Assembly: GCA_002421985.1 (NCBI GenBank)
Contig: DISF01000025.1
Coordinates: forward strand, 165 to 12,965
From: Roseovarius sp. UBA6217
Lineage (GTDB): Bacteria; Pseudomonadota; Alphaproteobacteria; Rhodobacterales; Rhodobacteraceae
Reading direction: 5' to 3'
Length of the DNA: 12,801 nucleotides
The notes below the pieces were generated by a model, which had not been told where the DNA came from, did not search any database, and saw only the letters and a list, made by a program, of their open reading frames with translations. Positions 6,409-11,620 of this stretch are shown piece by piece; position 1 is the stretch's first letter, and each line of letters opens with the position of its first letter. A program made the translations under genes and the position numbers.

Positions 6409-6834
6409 TCAAGCGCCCTGTCCGTGATCCGTAAGGCAGGCGGCATGATCCCGCAGGACCTCGAGAACGCGGCAGTCCGCGACGGTGTCGCGGCTGCATT
6501 CCCCGAGCATGCGCTTGAGCTCCTTGCGCAGTGCCTCCAGCCGGGTGATGCGGACCTCGACCTCCTTCAACTGGCGGTGCGCGATGCGGTCCACATCCGC
6601 GCAGGACCGGCCCGGGTTGTCGGAGAGGTCGAGCAGCTCACGGATCGCATCGAGCGTGAAGCCAAGCTGCCGTGCATGCCGGATGAAGGCGAGCCGGTCG
6701 AGATCGCTGTCCCCATAGCGACGTTGCCCGCCCTCGGTCCGCCCCGGTTCCGGCAAGAGCCCGATCTGTTCGTAATAGCGCACCGTCTGCACCTTGGTGC
6801 CAGTGCGCTTGGCCAGCGTGCCTATCGACAACAT
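6409..6834 (-). CDS. MerR-family metal-responsive transcriptional regulator
   Basis: Dimeric activator-repressor of 141 residues. It has an N-terminal winged HTH (about 2-70, with TVRYYEQIGLLPEPGRTEGGQRRY), a long dimerisation helix (about 80-110) and a C-terminal metal-binding loop. Candidate ligands are C78, C113 and C121, with an extra C133. The 35-residue spacing C78-C113 matches MerR and ZntR. The C113-C121 loop has the eight-residue spacing and the ADC ending seen in CueR, while C78 replaces the serine that marks CueR-type monovalent sensors. A thiophilic metal is therefore likely, but mono- versus divalent preference is open. AGGAGG eight bases before ATG 6834 fixes the start. It is divergent from the SCO/Dsb/PCuAC operon and probably controls it, the 9848 promoter, and itself. 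Confidence 0.9.
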   Translation of the reverse strand: MLSIGTLAKRTGTKVQTVRYYEQIGLLPEPGRTEGGQRRYGDSDLDRLAFIRHARQLGFTLDAIRELLDLSDNPGRSCADVDRIAHRQLKEVEVRITRLEALRKELKRMLGECSRDTVADCRVLEVLRDHAACLTDHGQGA

Positions 6835-6852
6835 GGAAAAGCCTCCTGTTTA

Positions 6853-6867
6853 CTACAGCCATTGTAG
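6853..6867. promoter_or_regulatory. Operator-like dyad in the merR leader
   Basis: CTACAgccatTGTAG is a perfect inverted repeat just upstream of the merR ribosome binding site. It shares the CTAC-N7-G(T/G)AG core with the promoter at 9848. It is a plausible autoregulatory binding site for the MerR protein. No good -35 box accompanies it, so it is called an operator rather than a promoter. Confidence 0.45.
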
Positions 6868-6934
6868 GTTTGGCCGCAGGGAACGACAAGCCATCACGAA
6901 AGCGTCAGCGCCCATCCCAGGGGCAAGAAAACGC

Positions 6935-6963
6935 TTGAACCTCTACCTACTGTAGCTTGTAAG
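6935..6963 (+). promoter_or_regulatory. Probable MerR-controlled promoter of the SCO/Dsb/PCuAC operon
   Basis: TTGAAC (6935..6940) is followed by a spacer containing CTACctactGTAG. The -10 is either TGTAAG at 17 bases spacing (4 of 6 consensus positions) or TAAGCA at 19. The TTGAACCT block is identical to the start of the better-formed MerR-type promoter at 9848. A transcript would begin about 30-35 bases before the SCO start codon. The dyad here is weaker than at 9848. Confidence 0.5.
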
Positions 6964-7002
6964 CAGGCACCAAAATGAAGAATTGCGAGGCATTTCTGGC
7001 AG

Positions 7003-7632
7003 ATGACAGGACTTCAGAAGGGTTTGTGGGCGGCAGTGGCCGTCGCCGCGCTTGGCGCGGGCGGTTTGGCTCTCTTCGATGCCCGGCCGCCGGACACGAC
7101 GGCAAGCGCAGAGGCCAACGCACAGCCCAACGAACGGGCCTCGGTTGTGGCAGAGTTCGAGTTGACAGGCCATGACGGCGTTGTCCGCACGGCCGAGGAT
7201 TTGCGCGGCCAGTGGAGCCTCGTCTTCTTCGGCTTCACGAACTGCCCCGACATCTGCCCCACCACCCTGGCGGAGATCGCGCAGGTCATGGACGACCTCG
7301 GGTCCCAGGCCGACGCGGTCCAGCCGCTCTTCATCTCGGTCGACAGCGAACGCGACCGCCCCGCGGCGCTGGCCGAATACGTCCCCCAGTTCCATCCGTC
7401 CATTCTGGGCCTCTCCGGCACGCCGGAGCAGATCGAGGCCGCCGCCGCATCCTTCAAGATCTTCTATGAGCGCGTCCCGGAAGAGACCGCGCCGGACGGC
7501 TACACGATGGGGCACACCAGTCAGGTCTTCCTCTTCGACCCCGAGGGCAGGTTCGTGCGGCTCTATAGCTATGGCACCCCCGCGCCCGAGATCACCGCCG
7601 ATCTGCGCACGCGGATTGAAACAGATGGATAG
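7003..7632 (+). CDS. SCO1/SenC-family copper chaperone / thiol reductase (first copy)
   Basis: Membrane-anchored periplasmic thioredoxin-fold protein of 209 residues. SCO proteins bind copper through a CxxxC pair plus a histidine and help build the CuA site of cytochrome c oxidase, or act as thiol reductants. Here the N-terminal hydrophobic anchor spans about residues 8-25, the metal/redox motif is C81-PDI-C85, and the third ligand is H171 (GHTS). All three are present. ATG 7003 is used because it begins the anchor; its ribosome binding site is weak (GAGG 12 bases upstream). It is first in the operon and its end overlaps the DsbB-like gene by eight bases. Its placement with Dsb genes and a metal sensor suggests a stress-induced copy, separate from any housekeeping SCO. 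Confidence 0.9.
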   Translation: MTGLQKGLWAAVAVAALGAGGLALFDARPPDTTASAEANAQPNERASVVAEFELTGHDGVVRTAEDLRGQWSLVFFGFTNCPDICPTTLAEIAQVMDDLGSQADAVQPLFISVDSERDRPAALAEYVPQFHPSILGLSGTPEQIEAAAASFKIFYERVPEETAPDGYTMGHTSQVFLFDPEGRFVRLYSYGTPAPEITADLRTRIETDG

Positions 7633-8047
7633 GCTGCGCGGCGAACCGGCCCTGTGGCTGGCGTGGCTCATGGCCTTTGCAGCCTCGCTTGCCGTGCTCT
7701 TCATCGGCGAGGTGCTGGGGCAGACACCCTGCTCGCTGTGCTGGTTCCAGCGGGCTTTCATGTTCCCACTAGCGGTCCTGCTCGGCCTCGGCCTCTGGTG
7801 GCGCGACCTCACTGTCGGACGCTACGGCGTGGTCCTGGCGCTGGCAGGCGCCGCCGTCGCCCTCTGGCATCTGGCGCTCTATGCCGGGCTGATCCCTGAG
7901 CGCATCCAGCCTTGTGCCGCAACCGGTCCGTCTTGCACCGACGCCAACCAGATGATCCTAGGCGTGCCCATTCCGGCGCTGGCCGTCCTGTCCTTCATTG
8001 CCATCGCGGCGCTCTGCGCCCTCTCGCGAAAGACTGTCCCCGCATGA
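7625..8047 (+). CDS. DsbB/BdbC-family disulfide bond formation protein
   Basis: Inner-membrane quinone-linked thiol oxidase that re-oxidises a DsbA partner. The 140-residue product has four membrane helices at about residues 10-32, 44-59, 67-88 and 112-134. The first periplasmic pair is C36-SL-C39, directly before helix 2; the second pair is C97 and C104, before helix 4. Arginine R43 follows the CxxC, as in the family. It is shorter than E. coli DsbB and close to the compact BdbC form. ATG 7625 overlaps the SCO stop by eight bases, and the gene overlaps the following DsbA-like start by four (ATGA). This arrangement with a DsbA-like partner strongly indicates a dedicated redox pair. Confidence 0.9.
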   Translation: MDRLRGEPALWLAWLMAFAASLAVLFIGEVLGQTPCSLCWFQRAFMFPLAVLLGLGLWWRDLTVGRYGVVLALAGAAVALWHLALYAGLIPERIQPCAATGPSCTDANQMILGVPIPALAVLSFIAIAALCALSRKTVPA

Positions 8048-8697
8048 CCCGCAGACCGCTCATCCTCTCGATCCTCGCGCTGGCGCTTGTCCTCTTTGCG
8101 GGCGGCGCATGGTTCATCTCTCGTCCGGACGCACAGGTTGCGACCGTGCCTCCGCAGGTGGCCGAGGCGCTGGTGCGGCCATGGTCGCCGGTGCTGGGGC
8201 GTGATGATGCGCCGGTCACCATCGTCGAGTTCTTCGACCCCGCCTGCGAAGCCTGCCGCGCCTTCCACCCTATCGTGAAGGACATATTGGCCGAGCACGG
8301 CGACGCCGTGCGCGTCGTGGTGCGCTACACCCCGTTCCATGGCGAGGTCTCGGAGGTGGCGATTCGCGTTCTGGAAGCCGCCCGGATGCAGGGCGTCTTC
8401 GAGCCGGTGATGGATGCGCTGATGCGCGAGCAGCCCCGTTGGGCGTCGCATGGCGGGATGCGGACTGACCTGATCATCCGGATCGCGGGCGAGGCCGGGC
8501 TCGACGTCGCGGCGGCGGAAGGGCAAATCCGCTCGCCCGAGGTCGTGGCCGTGCTGAATGAGGACCGGGCCGACGTCGAGGCGGTCGGAGTTCGCTACAC
8601 GCCCACCTTCTTCGTGAACGAGCGACCGCTGGAGCCGTTCGGCGAGGCGGAGCTCCGCGCGCTGGTCGCCGACGAAGTCAGAAAATCCGGGTCGTGA
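8044..8697 (+). CDS. DsbA/DsbG-like periplasmic thioredoxin-fold oxidoreductase
   Basis: The 217-residue protein has an N-terminal membrane anchor or signal at about residues 7-24 and a DsbA-type thioredoxin fold. The active site is C68-EA-C71 in FFDPACEACRAFHP, and the cis-proline loop is VRYTPTFFVNERPL near the C-terminus. The family (thioredoxin_4) includes DsbA partners of BdbC-type DsbB proteins. The CEAC dipeptide is acidic-containing, unlike the CPHC of E. coli DsbA, so its redox potential and preferred direction cannot be judged. The start overlaps the DsbB-like stop as ATGA. It is likely the substrate-facing half of the pair and may act on the neighbouring SCO cysteines. Confidence 0.9.
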   Translation: MTRRPLILSILALALVLFAGGAWFISRPDAQVATVPPQVAEALVRPWSPVLGRDDAPVTIVEFFDPACEACRAFHPIVKDILAEHGDAVRVVVRYTPFHGEVSEVAIRVLEAARMQGVFEPVMDALMREQPRWASHGGMRTDLIIRIAGEAGLDVAAAEGQIRSPEVVAVLNEDRADVEAVGVRYTPTFFVNERPLEPFGEAELRALVADEVRKSGS

Positions 8698-8730
8698 CAA
8701 ACCGAGACCAGCGAATTGGAGACTGACAAG

Positions 8731-9189
8731 ATGAAGATAATTGCAACTGCCACACTTGCTTTCGCCCTGCTGATCGCAGCGCCGCCCGTCCTTGCCGAGG
8801 GAGACGAGGTGGTGATCGAGAGCGCCTGGTCGCGCGCCTCGATCGGGACCAGCCGCCCCGGCGTAGCCTACATGGCCCTGATAAACACAGGCGACGCGCC
8901 GGTTGTGGTGAGTGGCCTCCGCACCGACCTCGCGGCGATGCCGATGATCCATGCCAGCACCACCGACGCGCAGGGGGTGACCCGCATGTCGCATATGGAG
9001 GAGGTCGAGATCGCCCCCGGTGAGACCGTGGCGTTGGAACCGGGTGGGCTGCATGTGATGCTGATGGACCTCCAGCGCCCGATGGTGGAGGGCGAGAGCT
9101 TCACGCTGTCGCTGATCCTCGCCGGTGGTGAGGAGATCGCCGCCGAGGTGCCGATCCTTGGCATAGCGTCGCGGGGTCCGGCGGACTGA
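8731..9189 (+). CDS. PCuAC-type periplasmic copper chaperone
   Basis: Periplasmic Cu(I) chaperone that in characterised systems delivers copper to the CuA site together with SCO. The 152-residue product starts with a Sec signal peptide (cleavage near A22). The copper site is H74, M86, H108 and M110, from PMIHAS, TRM and GLHVM. The M86-H108 distance of 21 intervening residues and the HxM ending fit the family motif, but H74 to M86 has 11 intervening residues where the usual motif has 10. ATG 8731 follows GGAGA by eight bases; an upstream in-frame TTG at 8716 is less likely. It lies 33 bases after the DsbA-like gene, and its TGA overlaps the second SCO start by one base. Confidence 0.92.
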   Translation: MKIIATATLAFALLIAAPPVLAEGDEVVIESAWSRASIGTSRPGVAYMALINTGDAPVVVSGLRTDLAAMPMIHASTTDAQGVTRMSHMEEVEIAPGETVALEPGGLHVMLMDLQRPMVEGESFTLSLILAGGEEIAAEVPILGIASRGPAD

Positions 9190-9815
9190 TGCGGCGGCGT
9201 GCGCTTCTGGGCTATGGCGCGCTCGGCTCTTGCGCCGTCGCGGCCACGCTCTTCGCAGGGTGGTGGCAGGTCGATGGCCCCGGCGCTCCGGAGGCGACGT
9301 CGGGGCGGCCCATGCCGCTGACCGACATGGATTTCGCACTGACCGACCATGAGGGGCAGTCTGTCGGCCCCGAGACCTTGATCGGGCACCCGTCGCTCGT
9401 CTTCTTCGGCTTCACCTGGTGCCCGCAGGTCTGCCCGACGACGCTCGCGGACATCTCGCATTGGCTCGACGGTCTCGGCGCGGAAGCGGAGATGCTCAAC
9501 ACCGTACTCATCACGGTCGATCCGGAACGGGACACCATCGAGGCGATGGCCGAATATGTCGGTTATTTCCATCCTCAGATCCGCGGCTGGACGGGCAGTC
9601 CTGCGCAGATCGCGCAAGCGGCGGAAGGATTCCGGGTGCGCTACGAGAAGGTCGCGCTCGAGGGCGGCGACTACACGATGAACCACACGGCCGGTGTCTT
9701 TCTGTTCGATGCGGCAGGCGCGCTGGTCAGCATCATCGACTACCACGAAGCGCGCGAGTTCGCGCTTCCCAAGATCCGCCGCGCGATGGGGCGCAGCGCG
9801 CCCGGGACGGGGTGA
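9189..9815 (+). CDS. SCO1/SenC-family copper chaperone (second copy)
   Basis: The 208-residue SCO paralogue carries C78-PQV-C82 and the third ligand H166 (MNHTAG). The N-terminus is a triple-arginine segment followed by a hydrophobic helix (about 5-25) that contains a cysteine at position 15 in LGSC. This could be a weak lipobox, but hydrophobic residues continue after it, so a membrane anchor is preferred. It overlaps PCuAC by one base (TGATG), the classic chaperone pair. It differs clearly from the first SCO in the operon (CPQVC versus CPDIC; different N-terminus and C-terminus), so this is not a recent duplication. It is probably the partner of PCuAC in copper delivery, leaving the first SCO for a thiol-redox role. 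Confidence 0.9.
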   Translation: MRRRALLGYGALGSCAVAATLFAGWWQVDGPGAPEATSGRPMPLTDMDFALTDHEGQSVGPETLIGHPSLVFFGFTWCPQVCPTTLADISHWLDGLGAEAEMLNTVLITVDPERDTIEAMAEYVGYFHPQIRGWTGSPAQIAQAAEGFRVRYEKVALEGGDYTMNHTAGVFLFDAAGALVSIIDYHEAREFALPKIRRAMGRSAPGTG

Positions 9816-9847
9816 GAAACGTCGTGCAGGAAATTTCTGAAACCCTC

Positions 9848-9878
9848 TTGAACCTACAGTTGCTGGAGGTCTCATATT
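9848..9878 (+). promoter_or_regulatory. MerR-type promoter with 19-base spacer upstream of the permease
   Basis: TTGAAC (9848..9853) and CATATT (9873..9878) are separated by 19 bases. The long spacer contains the near-perfect dyad ACCTaCAGttgCTGgAGGT (9852..9870). This combination is the hallmark of promoters activated by DNA distortion by MerR-family proteins. Transcription would start near 9885, about 19 bases before the permease start. It shows that the permease and DUF411 genes form their own induced unit, presumably under the regulator at 6409..6834. Confidence 0.72.
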
Positions 9879-9903
9879 ACGATTAGATGACGGGGACCGT
9901 GCC

Positions 9904-11100
9904 ATGAACGAGATCAGCCAGACCGCAAAGGCCCGAGCAAAGGCCTCCACCTGTGATGCAGGCGGCTTCGTCCTGCCGGGCGATCCGCCGCCGCGGCTGG
10001 CCTCTGCCGCCGCGGCGTCCTGCTGTGGCGGAAGCGGCGAGACGGCGGCGGCTTCCTGCTGCGGTCCGTCCGCGGGCGTGGATGCACCCACATGGCGCCG
10101 CGTGGACTGGATGCTCTGGGGCTCGGGCGCGATCATCGCGATCTCCTACCTCGCGGGTTTCGTCCTGCCGCATGATGCGCCCCTCGGCCTCGGCGTCTTC
10201 ACCCACGGCGTGCAGGAAATGATGAACCTGATGTGGTGGGGCATCCTCGTCGGGATGATCGCCGTCGGCCTGATCGACCGGGTGCCCCGGCAATTCGTCA
10301 TCGGCGTCATCGGCCGCGACCAGGGCGCGACAAGCCTCGTGCGCGCGGTGCTGGCGGGCGTTTTGCTCGACCTGTGCAATCACGGCGTGCTGATGGTCGG
10401 GGCCAAGCTTTACGAACGCGGCGCGAGCCTTGGACAGGTCTTCGCCTTCCTGATCGCCTCGCCCTGGAACTCGCTGTCGCTGACGATCATCATCGGCGTG
10501 CTGATGGGGTGGCAGTGGATGGCGGTCTTTCTGGTCGCATCGCTGATCATCGCCTTCGCCACCGGCCTTGTGGTCGAGGCGTTGGAGCGCGCGGGCCGCG
10601 TGACGCCAAACCCGAACCGCGTCGATCTGCCCGCCGATTTCCACGTCTGGCGCGAAGCCAAGGCCGGCTTGCGCGCCACCCGCTACGATGCCGCCTTCGC
10701 CCGCGACATCGCGCGCCGGTCCGTCACCGCAAGCCGCATGGTCCTCCGCTGGTTGTTCTTCGGCGTGGTTCTGGCGGCGCTGATCCAGGCGACGGTTCCG
10801 ACCGAGATCTTCGCGACGTGGTTCGGCGCGACCCTGCTCGGGCTTTTCACCACGCTCCTTGCCGCCACGATCATCGAGGTCTGCTCGGAAGGATCGGTGC
10901 CGATCGCCGCCGACCTGATGACCCGCGCCGCGGCGCCGGGCAACGCCTTCACCTTCCTGATGGCGGGCGTGGCGACCGACTACACCGAGATCCTTGTTCT
11001 GAGGGAGGTCACGGGGCAGCTGAAGGCTGCGCTGTTGCTGCCGCTCCTTACTGTGCCTCAGGTTCTTGTGATTGGCTGGGCCTTGAACGTGGCGGGATGA
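9904..11100 (+). CDS. ArsP_1/DUF318 (SO_0444-like) permease with cysteine-pair N-terminal extension
   Basis: Polytopic inner-membrane permease of 398 residues related to the ArsP/SO_0444 group, which includes arsenical and copper/zinc efflux proteins. The first 60 residues are a hydrophilic Ala-rich extension with C17 and two CCG pairs (C40-C41 and C52-C53), a likely soft-metal binding segment. About eight or nine membrane helices follow from residue 72. The two halves each carry a cysteine in a similar polar membrane motif: C158-N-H-G and C327-S-E-G. They are separated by a cytoplasmic loop of about 50 residues (around 220-275). GGGGA lies seven bases before ATG 9904. It is followed after 32 bases by the DUF411 gene. 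Efflux of Cu, Zn or another thiophilic ion is inferred; arsenic is possible, but no ars genes are nearby. Confidence 0.8.
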   Translation: MNEISQTAKARAKASTCDAGGFVLPGDPPPRLASAAAASCCGGSGETAAASCCGPSAGVDAPTWRRVDWMLWGSGAIIAISYLAGFVLPHDAPLGLGVFTHGVQEMMNLMWWGILVGMIAVGLIDRVPRQFVIGVIGRDQGATSLVRAVLAGVLLDLCNHGVLMVGAKLYERGASLGQVFAFLIASPWNSLSLTIIIGVLMGWQWMAVFLVASLIIAFATGLVVEALERAGRVTPNPNRVDLPADFHVWREAKAGLRATRYDAAFARDIARRSVTASRMVLRWLFFGVVLAALIQATVPTEIFATWFGATLLGLFTTLLAATIIEVCSEGSVPIAADLMTRAAAPGNAFTFLMAGVATDYTEILVLREVTGQLKAALLLPLLTVPQVLVIGWALNVAG

Positions 11101-11132
11101 CAAAGCACAAATCCCAGAACCGAGGAGAGATC

Positions 11133-11606
11133 ATGCCCATATTGTCCCGCCGTAGCCTGCTTATCGGCGCCGCCAGCCTCGCCGCCATCGCGCCGAAGGT
11201 GAGCCTCGCGCAGGGCGCGCCTGCCATTCATGTCCTGAAGGACCGCAATTGCGGCTGCTGCGAAGCCTGGGTGCAAATCCTGCGCGCCGATGGTATGACG
11301 GTCACGACCGAGAACAGCTTCGGCACGCTTCTGATCCGCCACAAGCTCGACAACGGGATCCCGCAGGAGATGATCTCCTGCCACACGGGCGAGATCGACG
11401 GCTATTTCATCGAGGGCCACGTCCCGCCCGCAGATATCCGGCGGCTGCTCGAGGAACGCCCGGATGCAGTCGGTCTGGCCGTGCCCGGCATGCCCTACGG
11501 CTCTCCCGGAATGGGTCCTGAGGACAGTCGCGAGGCCTATGACGTGTTCCTGATCCACCATGACGGCAGCACCGAGGTGTTCACAAGCTACGCGGCGGCC
11601 ACCTGA
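11133..11606 (+). CDS. DUF411 (CopG-like) periplasmic metal-binding protein, Tat-exported
   Basis: The 157-residue protein of the DUF411 family includes the copper-resistance protein CopG. The signal has a twin-arginine look (SRRSLLIGAA, then a hydrophobic stretch to about A26). The metal motif is C40-G-C42-C43 in RNCGCCEAW, the CxCC type that anchors the copper cluster of CopG. Other family-typical stretches are ISCHTGEIDGYFIEGHVP, with one further cysteine, and the Met/Gly-rich GMPYGSPGMGPE. The start at 11133 is fixed by GAGGAGA five bases upstream; a longer in-frame read from 11097 would disturb the signal. It is in one unit with the permease. Tat export is consistent with folding around a metal before export, but this is inferred from the RR motif only. 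Confidence 0.88.
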   Translation: MPILSRRSLLIGAASLAAIAPKVSLAQGAPAIHVLKDRNCGCCEAWVQILRADGMTVTTENSFGTLLIRHKLDNGIPQEMISCHTGEIDGYFIEGHVPPADIRRLLEERPDAVGLAVPGMPYGSPGMGPEDSREAYDVFLIHHDGSTEVFTSYAAAT

Positions 11607-11620
11607 CCTGAGTAGCCGGC

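Noticed and set aside
6899..6936. AAGCGT/ACGCTT inverted repeat overlapping the -35 of the SCO operon promoter
   Set aside because: Six base pairs with a 25-base loop is within chance expectation.
9189..9260. Second SCO protein as a lipoprotein through LGSC at residues 12-15
   Set aside because: The residue before the small residue is atypical for a lipobox and the hydrophobic stretch continues past the cysteine, fitting a membrane anchor better.
9887..9907. Six-codon mini-ORF (MTGTVP) overlapping the permease start as ATGA
   Set aside because: It begins within a few bases of the predicted transcription start and has no ribosome binding site; it is probably chance.
7879..11103. Long minus-strand open frames (486, 422 and 406 codons) opposite the copper/thiol genes
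   Set aside because: Their composition is typical of antisense translation and they overlap, on the other strand, genes with intact catalytic cysteines.
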